Assembly: GCA_024542985.1 (NCBI GenBank)
Contig: JAMXCX010000009.1
Location: forward strand, 1-43,112
From: Candidatus Omnitrophota bacterium
GTDB taxonomy: Bacteria > Omnitrophota > Gorgyraeia > Duberdicusellales > 4484-171
Reading direction: 5' to 3'
DNA: 43,112 nt
Below the pieces are notes generated by a model, which ran no database searches, was not told where the DNA came from, and worked only from the letters and a program-made list of their open reading frames with translations. This document shows, one piece after another, positions 34,364 to 42,199 of the stretch; within the stretch, counting starts at the first letter, position 1, and every line of letters begins with the position of its first letter. Made by a program: the position numbers and the translations under genes.

Positions 34364-34789
34364 ATGATAGGTATGTTTTCTATGATACTGCGGTTGATTG
34401 TTGCCTTTATTTTCGGCAGTGTTCTCGGTTATGAGAGGGAAAAAAAGAGGGGAAGTGCGGGCTTAAGGACTCATATATTGGTCTGTATGGGGTCAGCATT
34501 AATAATGTTGACTTCTTTGCATCTTTATGATATGTATCAAGGTAAGGCTTCTGTTGATCCGGGAAGAATTGCCGCAGGCGTAGTCACCGGTATTGGGTTT
34601 TTAGGCGCAGGCACTATTATTAGAAGTAAAGAAGGCGTTAAGGGCCTGACTACCGCAGCGAGTCTTTGGATTAGTGCGGCAATTGGTTTAGCCGTAGGCT
34701 GCGGATATATAAGCGCTGCTTTAATCACCACAGTGATTACTTATCTATCTCTTTCGTATCTTAAAAAGGTAGAGCAAGAGATGCATTAG
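34364..34789 (+). CDS. mgtC: MgtC/SapB family membrane protein
   Basis: This is a small inner-membrane protein of the MgtC family, linked in other bacteria to magnesium stress and ATPase regulation. The 141 residues hold about four hydrophobic segments, with the family motifs GYEREKKRGSAGLRTHILVCMGSALIML and GIGFLGAGTIIRSKEGVKGLTTAASLWISAAIGLAVGCG. It lacks the C-terminal ACT-like domain of the long MgtC form. It begins immediately after the tsaD stop, with GGAGG inside tsaD as ribosome binding site. Confidence 0.93.
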   Translation: MIGMFSMILRLIVAFIFGSVLGYEREKKRGSAGLRTHILVCMGSALIMLTSLHLYDMYQGKASVDPGRIAAGVVTGIGFLGAGTIIRSKEGVKGLTTAASLWISAAIGLAVGCGYISAALITTVITYLSLSYLKKVEQEMH

Positions 34790-34830
34790 ATAGATTTTGT
34801 TTGAAAGGATAATATTAGGGGGTGAATGGT

Positions 34831-35322
34831 ATGAGTAAACGAAGAGACGAAGACAAAATACTTGATGTTAGCGCTTCAATGCGGGGGAGTCTGGTTTTTT
34901 CCGATCCGGTAAATTTGCGAATAAATGGCAAATTTGAGGGCAACCTGTCAACCAAAGGGGTTTTGATCATCGGCAACGAGGCGGATATAAAGGCTGATAT
35001 TATAGGAGAAGAAATAACTATTTCTGGTACAGTAAAAGGGAAAATTAAAGCAACAGTAAGCCTTAAGTTCACATCTACAGCTCATGTAACAGGTGATGTT
35101 GAGATGTATAGGTTTTCCATTGAGGAGGGAGCCATTTTTAACGGCAGATGTAATATGCTTGATGGTAAAATTTCTTTAGAGGAAATATCTGATTATCTTT
35201 CTGTTGAAGAAAGTAAAATTGTCGAATGGGTTGATGATGGTAAAATTCCTGTAGAGAAAGAAGGCAGTAAAATGCTATTTGACCGCAAAAAAGTAGAGCA
35301 GTGGATTGCCCAGAAAACCTAA
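34831..35322 (+). CDS. Bactofilin fused to a C-terminal helix-turn-helix (excisionase/MerR-like) domain
   Basis: The first two thirds (about residues 9-112) are a bactofilin, a self-polymerising beta-helix protein: SASMRGSLVFSDPVNLRINGKFEGNLSTKGVLIIG, ITISGTVKGKIKA and the closing FSIEEGAIFNGRCNM are typical. The last 50 residues are a helix-turn-helix of the HTH_17 type (ISLEEISDYLSVEESKIVEWVDDGKIPVEKEGSKMLFDRKKVEQWI), a DNA-binding fold. Filament plus DNA-binding domain is an unusual fusion. The start is ATG 34831 with AGGGGGTGA upstream (163 residues); the tracked GTG at 34822 lies in the ribosome binding site. The next gene carries the same HTH type plus a membrane anchor. Function unknown. 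Confidence 0.88.
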   Translation: MSKRRDEDKILDVSASMRGSLVFSDPVNLRINGKFEGNLSTKGVLIIGNEADIKADIIGEEITISGTVKGKIKATVSLKFTSTAHVTGDVEMYRFSIEEGAIFNGRCNMLDGKISLEEISDYLSVEESKIVEWVDDGKIPVEKEGSKMLFDRKKVEQWIAQKT

Positions 35323-35440
35323 ATTTCTAAAAGTCAGAGATTCAATTCCTAGTTAATTATATCCAAGGTTTGTCGAATAAAAGAGTCAGCAACTCGAAAC
35401 AATAGACGTTTGTAGGGCATAAAACTATTACAGGTGAAAG

Positions 35441-35755
35441 ATGAAAGAAAAACTTCTTGCTACACGTGAGGTTTCTCATATTTTAGGAATTCCGGAAAAA
35501 GATATAATAGACTTAGCCAAAGCCAATCTTATCCCTCATTACAGAGTAGCCGGAGAATTTTTGAGGTTTAAAAGGGAAGATATATCTCGGGTTAAGCCTA
35601 CGATCAAAAAGAAATATAATGTTACTGACAGGAAACACCGCGGGGCGGAAAGGCTAAGAGATTTCTTTTATTTTAATGATTTCTATATTGTTTCTACGGT
35701 GATAATTGCTGTTTTGTTATGGTTTATAGTCAAAGATATAGTTTTTAGTGTCTAA
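35441..35755 (+). CDS. Tail-anchored helix-turn-helix protein
   Basis: Residues 6-52 form an excisionase-type helix-turn-helix (LATREVSHILGIPEKDIIDLAKANLIPHYRVAGEFLRFKREDI). A basic linker (KKKYNVTDRKHRGAERLRDF) follows, then one membrane segment at the very C-terminus (residues 80-101, FYIVSTVIIAVLLWFIVKDIVF). The DNA-binding part would face the cytoplasm, held at the membrane. At 104 residues it is complete, with AGGTGA as ribosome binding site. It lies 118 bases downstream of the bactofilin-HTH gene and shares its HTH family, so joint action at the membrane is a reasonable inference. Confidence 0.82.
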   Translation: MKEKLLATREVSHILGIPEKDIIDLAKANLIPHYRVAGEFLRFKREDISRVKPTIKKKYNVTDRKHRGAERLRDFFYFNDFYIVSTVIIAVLLWFIVKDIVFSV

Positions 35756-35919
35756 AAATAAACAGCTGCCTTTCACAACTTTCTTGCCCATCCTGCCTTT
35801 ACTCCGATATCAGAAAATCAGGGAGCAGTGTTTTCTAAGATGAAAGGGAATTCCGTTAGAGGAGTATTGGTGCCGCGCCTATAGCGTGTGGGCTCTGAGT
35901 TTAAGATAAGGAGAATATT
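35756..35919 (+). other. Structured non-coding spacer or leader before the tRNA-binding protein
   Basis: The 164 bases hold no ORF of note. Possible pairings are CCTTTCA (about 35768) with TGAAAGG (about 35840), CTGC-CTCC with GGGAG-CAG around GATATCAG, and GCGC with GCGT around CTATA. Such density of pairings suggests a structured RNA leader; no known class is recognised. Confidence 0.25.
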
Positions 35920-36240
35920 GTGATAAATTTTGATGATTTTTCAAAATTAGATTTAAGAATAGGTAAAATTTTAGAGGTTAAGGCGCATCCTGATGCTGAG
36001 AAGCTCTATTTGTTAAAGGTAGATATTGGAGAAAAAACTATTTCTCTGGTTGCGGGAATGAAGCCTTTTTATTCTTCGGAAGATTTACTCGGTAAATTGA
36101 TAGTTGTCCTGGTTAATTTGGAGCCGAGAAATATTAGAGGGTTTTTATCCGAGGGCATGCTCCTTGCAGCTCAAAGTAAAGACGATGTAAGCTTGATAAT
36201 TTCTGACAAAGAGATTATCCCCGGTTCGCTGATAAGTTAA
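35920..36240 (+). CDS. Free-standing EMAP-like tRNA-binding OB-fold protein (MetRS beta/CsaA-like; GTG start)
   Basis: The 106 residues are one complete tRNA_bind domain: FSKLDLRIGKILEVKAHPDAEKLYLLKVDIGE, then LVAGMKPFYSSEDLLGKLIVVLVNLEPRNIRGFLSEGMLLAA. This pattern is closest to the C-terminal domain of methionyl-tRNA synthetase, which in some bacteria is a separate beta subunit; CsaA and Trbp111 are related. It would bind the corner of tRNA without sequence specificity. GTG start, with AGGAG upstream. It is notable that PheT here lacks this type of domain. Confidence 0.88.
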   Translation: MINFDDFSKLDLRIGKILEVKAHPDAEKLYLLKVDIGEKTISLVAGMKPFYSSEDLLGKLIVVLVNLEPRNIRGFLSEGMLLAAQSKDDVSLIISDKEIIPGSLIS

Positions 36241-36272
36241 GCGGAAATAAAAAGTAAACCCCCGTCAGCTTC

Positions 36273-36312
36273 AATCGGTAATGGCCACCGATTAAAATCG
36301 GTGGTTTTCTTT
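36273..36312 (+). terminator. Intrinsic terminator with alternative anti-terminator hairpin
   Basis: CCACCGATT (36285-36293) pairs with AATCGGTGG (36296-36304) and is followed by TTTTCTTT. An earlier copy of AATCGGT (36273-36279) can pair with the same ACCGATT (36287-36293), which would break the terminator. CCCGT (36262 region) can also pair with ACGGG of the yjbQ ribosome binding site. The layout is that of an attenuator. Confidence 0.7.
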
Positions 36313-36330
36313 AACGGGAGTAAAGCTAAT

Positions 36331-36741
36331 ATGCTAACAGATTATATAAAAGTAAAAACAAAAGGCAACAGCGACATCATAGATATTACTCTCCAAGTAG
36401 CAGGGTTTGTAGAGAGACAGAAGATAAAAGACGGTATTATTTTTTTATCTGTTATCGGCTCAACAGCAGCTATTACCACTATGGAGTATGAATCAGGGCT
36501 AATAAAAGATTTAAAAAGGGCATTCGAAGAAATCATCCCCTACAAAAAAGATTACGCTCATAATTTTACCTGGGCCGATGATAACGGGCACTCTCATTTA
36601 CGCAGTTCATTCATTAAGACAAGTTTTTTTGTTTCTGTCACCGCAAGCAAGCTTGATTTAGGAACTTGGCAGCAGATAGTTTTAGTCGATTTCGATACTC
36701 AGCCCAGAGATAGAAAAATAGTAGTTAAAGGTGTTATTTAA
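36331..36741 (+). CDS. yjbQ: YjbQ/UPF0047 family protein (thiamine-phosphate-synthase-like)
   Basis: This is a small cytoplasmic enzyme-like protein; some members have weak thiamine-phosphate synthase activity, but the real role is unsettled. The 136 residues show DIIDITLQVAGFVERQKIKDGIIFLSVIGSTAAITTMEYESGLIKD, WADDNGHSHLRSSFIKTS and GTWQQIVLVDFDTQPRDRKIVV. The conserved His pair lies in GHSHLR. The start is ATG 36331; the tracked GTG at 36301 falls in the terminator hairpin. The exonuclease gene begins one base after its stop. Confidence 0.92.
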   Translation: MLTDYIKVKTKGNSDIIDITLQVAGFVERQKIKDGIIFLSVIGSTAAITTMEYESGLIKDLKRAFEEIIPYKKDYAHNFTWADDNGHSHLRSSFIKTSFFVSVTASKLDLGTWQQIVLVDFDTQPRDRKIVVKGVI

Positions 36742-36742
36742 A

Positions 36743-37567
36743 ATGGCCATTGATTTAAATAGAATTCTTGAGGATTTTGATTTAATATTCATTGATTTAG
36801 AAACGACAGGTTTAGATGTAGTTACCGGGGATTCTATCTGTGAGATAGGCGCATTTAAAATTAGGCAGAGAAAAACTGTAGACAAATTTCACAGTCTCAT
36901 TAACCCGAAAAAAGATGTTCCTAAAGAAGCCTACCAGATTCACAAAATATCTAATGAAGAATTAAAAAAAGCACCATACTTTGAGGAGATAGCTGATAAA
37001 CTCATGTCTTTTCTTAAGAATAGTATAATATGTGCTTATAATGTGGGTTTTGACGTGGGGTTTCTCAATCATCACCTAAAGGATATGGATTATATTCCTT
37101 TAAACAATCCGGCCATAGATATTCTTTCTATGGCTAGAGATGTACTTGATTTGTCAAGGTATAATTTAGAGGCAACAGCCAAATTTTTTAATATTGATTG
37201 CAACGGTAAGCTCCACCGAGCCCTGGAAGATGCCGTTTTAGCTTATGAAGTTTTTAAAAGACTGGCGGATATTTTTAAAGAGAAAAAAATACAAAAATTA
37301 GGTGAGTTTTTATCTCTTTATGGGTTAAATAACGAAATATTTGCAGCCGGTGAGAATAAAAAAGTATCTTTTATTAAAGAAGCAATTGACAATAAATCGT
37401 TTTTAAGATTGCGATATTTTTCTTCCGCTAATATCATAAGAGACGAAAAGGCAATTCCGCTTCGCCTTTTTCGGGAAAATAAGAATCTTTGTCTTTTATA
37501 CCAGGGCCCGGGGGAAAATTCTTCTCGCATAAGATTAAACCGTATTCTTGAAGCAGAGCACGCCTAA
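36743..37567 (+). CDS. DEDDh 3'-5' exonuclease fused to a C-terminal WYL-like domain
   Basis: The first 170 residues are a DnaQ-type exonuclease: D18 and E20 in FIDLETTGLD, then the NVGFDVGFLNHHL motif and HRALEDAVLAYEVF with the catalytic His and Asp. The last 70 residues (about 208-274) resemble a WYL domain: FIKEAIDNKSFLRLRYFSS, KAIPLRLFRENKNLCLLYQG and RIRLNRILEAE. WYL domains bind nucleic acid or nucleotides and usually occur in regulators of phage defence or DNA damage. The start is ATG 36743; the tracked GTG is four codons upstream inside yjbQ. Substrate is unknown: proofreading, repair or defence are all possible. Confidence 0.85.
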   Translation: MAIDLNRILEDFDLIFIDLETTGLDVVTGDSICEIGAFKIRQRKTVDKFHSLINPKKDVPKEAYQIHKISNEELKKAPYFEEIADKLMSFLKNSIICAYNVGFDVGFLNHHLKDMDYIPLNNPAIDILSMARDVLDLSRYNLEATAKFFNIDCNGKLHRALEDAVLAYEVFKRLADIFKEKKIQKLGEFLSLYGLNNEIFAAGENKKVSFIKEAIDNKSFLRLRYFSSANIIRDEKAIPLRLFRENKNLCLLYQGPGENSSRIRLNRILEAEHA

Positions 37568-37679
37568 TTAATGATTAATTTTTGGCCTACAACAAGTTTA
37601 ATGCCCTCCAGAATGAATTCACTTTACAAAAGTAGTTTATATATTTACAATATAAAATATAAATATAAAAGGAGGTAAT

Positions 37680-38162
37680 ATGGATGAGATACTAGAGATT
37701 TTAGAGGTCAATGCCAGAATTTCCTTAGAAGATTTACAGAAAATAACTCAGAAAAGTAAAAAAGAACTAAATCAGACAATAAAAACGTATGAAAAAAAAG
37801 GTATAATCGTTAAGTATAAAGCAGTAATTAATCGTCAGAAGATTAAGAATGATTCAAGAGTGGTTGCTTTGATTGAAGTCAAGGTGGCTCCCCAGAAAGA
37901 TGTTGGTTTTGACCTGATTGCTGAAAGAATTTACCGCTTTCCAGAAGTAAAAAGCTGCTATCTTCTTTCCGGAACTTATGATTTACTTTTAATTCTCGAA
38001 GGTAAGGATATTCATACTGTAGCTAGTTTTGTTTCTGAGAAGTTGTCCCCATTAAGCCAGGTAAAAGGCACGACCACCCATTTTCTTCTTAAAAAATACA
38101 AAGAAGATGGAGTGATTTTAGTAAAAGGTGAAAAAAATAGACGCCTGCCGATAACCTATTAG
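37680..38162 (+). CDS. Lrp/AsnC family transcriptional regulator
   Basis: The 160 residues have an N-terminal helix-turn-helix (about 1-48; SLEDLQKITQKSKKELNQTIKTYEKKGIIVKYKAVIN) and a C-terminal RAM domain (RVVALIEVKVAP, YRFPEVKSCYLLSGTYDLLLILEGKDI), which senses amino acids and builds octamers. AAAGGAGGT stands seven bases before the ATG. The AT-rich 112-base spacer upstream may hold its promoter. The aminotransferase gene follows after 34 bases; this regulator-enzyme pairing is common, so it probably controls that gene. Confidence 0.93.
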   Translation: MDEILEILEVNARISLEDLQKITQKSKKELNQTIKTYEKKGIIVKYKAVINRQKIKNDSRVVALIEVKVAPQKDVGFDLIAERIYRFPEVKSCYLLSGTYDLLLILEGKDIHTVASFVSEKLSPLSQVKGTTTHFLLKKYKEDGVILVKGEKNRRLPITY

Positions 38163-38196
38163 AAGCTATAAGCCATAACTTTTATTAAAAGAGAAG

Positions 38197-39345
38197 ATGA
38201 TAGCCAAACGGATAAAACAAGTACCGCCTTCAGGGATAAGAGAATTTTTTGATCTGGTTCTGGGCATGCCGGATGTTATTTCTTTAGGAGTAGGGGAACC
38301 GGATTTTATTACTCCCTGGAGGATCAGGGAAAAAGCTATAACAGCTCTGGAGGAAGGTTTTACATCGTATACTTCTAATAGCGGGCTTTTTAGCTTACGC
38401 CGGGATATATCTAATAATTTTAAGAAAAAATATTCCTTAAGCTATAACCCTGACAAAGAAATTCTTATTACCGTTGGTGTAAGCGAAGGTTTTGATCTAG
38501 CTTTGAGAGCTATTTTAGATCCCAGGGATAAAGTTATAGTAGTAAGTCCTTATTATGTTGCTTACCCGGCTTTAGTTGAGATTAATTCCGGAAGAGCTAT
38601 CTATCTTGTTACCAAAGAGCAAGAGGGGTTTAAAATATCTCCTGAGGCTTTAAGTAAATTGGTGGAACAAAAACCTAAAGCAATAATATTGAATTATCCT
38701 TCTAACCCTACAGGCATAACTTATTCTCATCAAGAGCTAAAAGAGATTTGGCGGATTTTATCCCGGAAGGAAGTAATTATAATTAGCGATGAAACCTATG
38801 AGGAGCTTACCTACGAGCAGAAACATGTTTGTTTTTCTTCCTTGGATAAAAAAGCCAAACAGCAAACTATTTTGCTTAACGGATTTTCTAAGGGGCAAGC
38901 CATGACGGGTTTTCGAGTCGGATTCGCTTGCGGCAATGAAAAAATAATTTCTGCGATGACCAAGATACATTCCTATTCCATGCTCTGCGGACCTATAATT
39001 TCTCAAATAGCTGCTTGCGAAGCTCTAAGAGCAAAAGAGGACATTGCTTATATGCGCAGGGAATATAAAAGAAGAAGGAATTTTATTGCAGAAGAATTAA
39101 ACAGGTTAGGCCTTTTTACAATAAAACCCCAAGGAGCCTTTTATTGCTTTTCATCTTTAAAGAAGTATAAAGTGAACTCTTTAGATTTTGCTAAACAATT
39201 ACTATTTAAGGAAAAAATAGCAGTAGTTCCGGGCAGGGCATTCGGCAAGGATTTCGATTCTTATATAAGAATATCCTATGCTAATTCTTTGGATAACTTA
39301 AAAGAAGCAATCGTAAGAATAGAAAGATTCTTAAAAGCACTGTAA
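38197..39345 (+). CDS. PLP-dependent class I/II aminotransferase
   Basis: This is a fold-type I aminotransferase of amino acids (aspartate or aromatic-type substrate not decided). The 382 residues show MPDVISLGVGEPDF, TSYTSNSGLFSLR, the NYPSNPTG asparagine motif, ISDETYEELTYE and the PLP lysine in LNGFSKGQAMTGFRVGF. The substrate-binding arginine is in SYIRISYANSLDNLKEA near the end. It is cytoplasmic. It follows an Lrp/AsnC regulator, which suggests control by an amino acid. Confidence 0.93.
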   Translation: MIAKRIKQVPPSGIREFFDLVLGMPDVISLGVGEPDFITPWRIREKAITALEEGFTSYTSNSGLFSLRRDISNNFKKKYSLSYNPDKEILITVGVSEGFDLALRAILDPRDKVIVVSPYYVAYPALVEINSGRAIYLVTKEQEGFKISPEALSKLVEQKPKAIILNYPSNPTGITYSHQELKEIWRILSRKEVIIISDETYEELTYEQKHVCFSSLDKKAKQQTILLNGFSKGQAMTGFRVGFACGNEKIISAMTKIHSYSMLCGPIISQIAACEALRAKEDIAYMRREYKRRRNFIAEELNRLGLFTIKPQGAFYCFSSLKKYKVNSLDFAKQLLFKEKIAVVPGRAFGKDFDSYIRISYANSLDNLKEAIVRIERFLKAL

Positions 39346-39365
39346 GCATCTTCAAGGCATAATTC

Positions 39366-39656
39366 ATGGTAGTTTCCCGCAAAATAAAAGTAGGCAAAAG
39401 ACATATCCCAGCATTCCTAATCAATCTTAGCACCAAAAATTTAATTATATTTCGTGGAACCAAAGGCTATGTTATGTGCGGTTACTTGAATTTAGGAGCT
39501 GCTAATAAATTTAATGATGTAGCAATAAAAATCACCGGTGTTTCCAGCATAAAAGAAGCTTTAGGGGGCAAAGTGCATTCTCTTAGCCGAGCTGCTAAGA
39601 GATTAGGTATTTATAAGAACCAATCCATAAGAGATGTTTTAAAGGTTATCGTTTAG
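39366..39656 (+). CDS. DUF1805 (YunC-like) protein
   Basis: The 96 residues match the DUF1805 pattern: NLIIFRGTKGYVMCGYLNLGAANKFNDVAIKITGVSSIKEALGGKVHSLSRAAKRLGI. The family is small and cytoplasmic and has no known function. It lies 20 bases after the aminotransferase and two bases before the TPR gene, so these three are probably one transcript. Confidence 0.85.
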   Translation: MVVSRKIKVGKRHIPAFLINLSTKNLIIFRGTKGYVMCGYLNLGAANKFNDVAIKITGVSSIKEALGGKVHSLSRAAKRLGIYKNQSIRDVLKVIV

Positions 39657-39658
39657 TC

Positions 39659-40033
39659 ATGAAGAAGCAAAGAAGAAAGAATTTTGAGATAAGGTTTTGC
39701 GAGGCTATTTTGGAAAAACGCCCTAATTGTGTAGGTGTATTAATTTCTTTAGGCGATACTTATACTAAAGGAGGCTTTTATCAGGAAGGGTTAGGTGTCG
39801 ATAGGCGTTTAGCCATTTTGCGCCCCGAAGATCCTGTCATACGGTATAATTTGGCTTGCAGCCTTTCACTGATAGGTCAATCTCAAGAAGCCTTAGAGGA
39901 ATTAAAAAAAGCAATTTTGCTAGGTTATGATGAATATTCCTATATTTTAAGAGATTCCGATTTAGAAAATGTGAGAAAACTTGCATCTTTCAAAATATTT
40001 TTTAATAAACTAAGAAACTTAAAAAAAGAATAA
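39659..40033 (+). CDS. Small TPR-repeat protein
   Basis: The 124 residues hold two to three tetratricopeptide repeats (NCVGVLISLGDTYTKGGFYQEGLGVDRRLAILRPEDPVIRYNLACSLSLIGQSQEALEELKKAI), a protein-binding helical scaffold. No signal peptide or membrane segment is seen. The C-terminus has the common TPR-end pattern DSDLENVRKLASFKIFFNKL. It sits between the DUF1805 gene and the PilZ protein gene and may be an adaptor for one of them. Confidence 0.85.
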   Translation: MKKQRRKNFEIRFCEAILEKRPNCVGVLISLGDTYTKGGFYQEGLGVDRRLAILRPEDPVIRYNLACSLSLIGQSQEALEELKKAILLGYDEYSYILRDSDLENVRKLASFKIFFNKLRNLKKE

Positions 40034-40068
40034 GGTATAAATTAGCATTTTAAAATTAGGCTCTAACC

Positions 40069-42084
40069 ATGGTTGATCGAAGAAAATATATAAGAATAAC
40101 TACTGTTTTACCAATTGAATTTTTTGTTATTGATGAGGCCGGTAAAAAAGTTACTCCCTGGCTGCAAGGATTTACCCAGGATATAAGTAGGGGCGGCTTG
40201 TGTATTCAAGTAAACGATTTATGGCGGGGCTTTTGGGATAGATTTAGCTGGCGGGGAGCCCAGCTTGTTTTAAGAATAAATTTTCCTTTTCATAAACAAG
40301 CGGTATCTTTGAAAGTAAAAGTTTCTTGGATGAGTGAATACAAAATCAAAGACTTTACACAATACAAAATAGGAGTAGAGTTTTTAGAATCTGACAAAAA
40401 AACAATTGAAGCTCTTTTTAAATATGCAATAATCAAAAAAAGTGCTCCTTTTATCTTAGGTGGAGTCATTGCTATACTACTTATTTTTTCCTCAACTTTA
40501 TTATTACGCAACATTTCTCTCACTAAAGGAAGTAGGCAGTTAGTAAAAGATTATGTGGGTATTTTGGAGAAAGAAGAAAGTCTAGGAAATATTCTGGCGG
40601 AAGAACGCAAAGGCAAAGTATTTTTTGAAAAGCGGCACCAAGAGCTCAAAGAGATGATAACTATTTTAAAGAGAGAATTATCCCAGAAAATGGAAAGATA
40701 TGAAGCTTTATTGCTTAAAAGAAAAGGCAACTTTTTTTCTGAAGAAATGGATTCTCTTCAGAAAAGGATTTCTTTGCTTGAAACTGAGTTGACAGTTCTG
40801 AAGCGAGAAAGTGAATTTTTAAAGCTCAAAGGAAATGAAAAGAGAAAAGTGGAAGAAGAAATTGGAAAGAAAGTAATGCATATAGAAAAGGAAAGATTGC
40901 AATCTGTCCGTAAAATCGTAAAAGGTATGTATAGTTGGATTAAAAACCGCCAGGATCTTTCTACTGGCTTGGTGTTAAGCTACGAAGGAGACCGTACCCT
41001 AGAGAGGGTATACTTTACCTATGACCAAGCCATAGCTGCCATATTATTTTTGGCAATAGGAGACAAGGATAAGGCTGAGATGATATTAGACTTTTATTTA
41101 AAAAAGGCAAGCAGAGGCGAAGAAATTTATAATGCTTACTATGACCAGCGCCATGTATTTGAATATGTGATTCATAGCGGCCCTAATGCCTGGATAGGCA
41201 TAGCTGCTCTTTGTTATGCCAAAGAGACCGGGAGCCGGAAATATTTAGCAATTGCCGAGAAAGTGGGAGATTTTCTATTTAAAATGATGGCCAAAGGTGA
41301 AGGAGTAAAGGGAGGGCCTAAAGATGAATGGTATTCTACAGAACATAATCTAGATTCTTTTTCTTTTTTCAAGTTATTTTATGAGGTAACTAAAAAAAGA
41401 GAGTATTTAGACGCTGCGGATAAAATCAAGAAATGGATTGCTCAGTATACCTATACCAATTACGGGCCGCCGGTAAGCCGAGGCAAGGGTGATTCAACCA
41501 TAGCCACAGATACTTATGCTTGGTCAATAGCTGCCTTTGGTCCGGCAGCACTTTATTCTTTAAAGATGAATCCAGAAACAATTTTAGAATTTGCTATAGA
41601 AAATTGCGAAGTAGAGGTAGAATTTGTACGTAACGGAGGAGCAATCACGATAAAAGGGTTTGATTTTGCTAAAGTAAAAAATAGCCCTAGAGGAGGGGTA
41701 ATAAGCACTGAGTGGACTTCCCAGATGATTTTAGCTTTAGAAATTATGGCCAGCTATTTTAAAAATAAAAACTTAAACAAATCAGAAGATTATGCCCAAA
41801 GGGCTTTTCTTTATTTTAATGAATTACAAAAAATGATTATAACGTCTCTTTCTAGGGCTGGTAGAGAAGACCCTTGCCTTCCTTATGCTTCTAAGTTCTC
41901 CGTAGATACCGGACATGGCTGGAGAACTTCCCAGGGGAGCAAGACAGGTTCTTTGTCAGCAACAGCATATTTTTTACTCGCCTATTACGGATATAATCCC
42001 TTAAAAGCAAAATTTCTAGACGTCCATCTGAAAAATATTTACGATAAAAAGTTGAATAAGCTAAAAGTATCTTTGAGCCAATAA
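40069..42084 (+). CDS. PilZ-transmembrane-coiled coil-alpha/alpha toroid (glycosidase-like) protein
   Basis: Domains in order: a PilZ domain (about 1-122) with RxxxR (R5, R9) and DxSxxG (D38, S40, G43), the c-di-GMP-binding signature; one membrane segment (125-148); a long coiled coil (about 165-285); and a 370-residue helical domain. The last has repeated toroid-like features (GLVLSYEGD, FTYDQAIAAILFLAIGDKDKAEMILDFYL, NAWIGIAALCYAKETGSRKYLAIAEK, EWYSTEHNLDSFSFFKLFYEVT, TDTYAWSIAAFGPAAL), resembling six-hairpin glycosidases or glycan epimerases. The toroid would be outside the cytoplasm and the PilZ part inside. Catalytic residues could not be assigned. The fusion suggests c-di-GMP control of cell-surface glycan processing; this is inference. 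Confidence 0.85.
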   Translation: MVDRRKYIRITTVLPIEFFVIDEAGKKVTPWLQGFTQDISRGGLCIQVNDLWRGFWDRFSWRGAQLVLRINFPFHKQAVSLKVKVSWMSEYKIKDFTQYKIGVEFLESDKKTIEALFKYAIIKKSAPFILGGVIAILLIFSSTLLLRNISLTKGSRQLVKDYVGILEKEESLGNILAEERKGKVFFEKRHQELKEMITILKRELSQKMERYEALLLKRKGNFFSEEMDSLQKRISLLETELTVLKRESEFLKLKGNEKRKVEEEIGKKVMHIEKERLQSVRKIVKGMYSWIKNRQDLSTGLVLSYEGDRTLERVYFTYDQAIAAILFLAIGDKDKAEMILDFYLKKASRGEEIYNAYYDQRHVFEYVIHSGPNAWIGIAALCYAKETGSRKYLAIAEKVGDFLFKMMAKGEGVKGGPKDEWYSTEHNLDSFSFFKLFYEVTKKREYLDAADKIKKWIAQYTYTNYGPPVSRGKGDSTIATDTYAWSIAAFGPAALYSLKMNPETILEFAIENCEVEVEFVRNGGAITIKGFDFAKVKNSPRGGVISTEWTSQMILALEIMASYFKNKNLNKSEDYAQRAFLYFNELQKMIITSLSRAGREDPCLPYASKFSVDTGHGWRTSQGSKTGSLSATAYFLLAYYGYNPLKAKFLDVHLKNIYDKKLNKLKVSLSQ

Positions 42085-42199
42085 ACGCAATCAATATAAG
42101 CATATTTCTATATCTATACATAGTCTAAGGGGTTAGGTAATTATTTTTTGGATTTAACATCCTTTAAGAGTTTTGCTAGTAAAAGAGTTTGTAGCTGAT

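Noticed and set aside
36301-36330. GTG start of yjbQ at 36301
   Set aside because: It lies in the 3' arm of a terminator hairpin; the family starts at the ATG at 36331.
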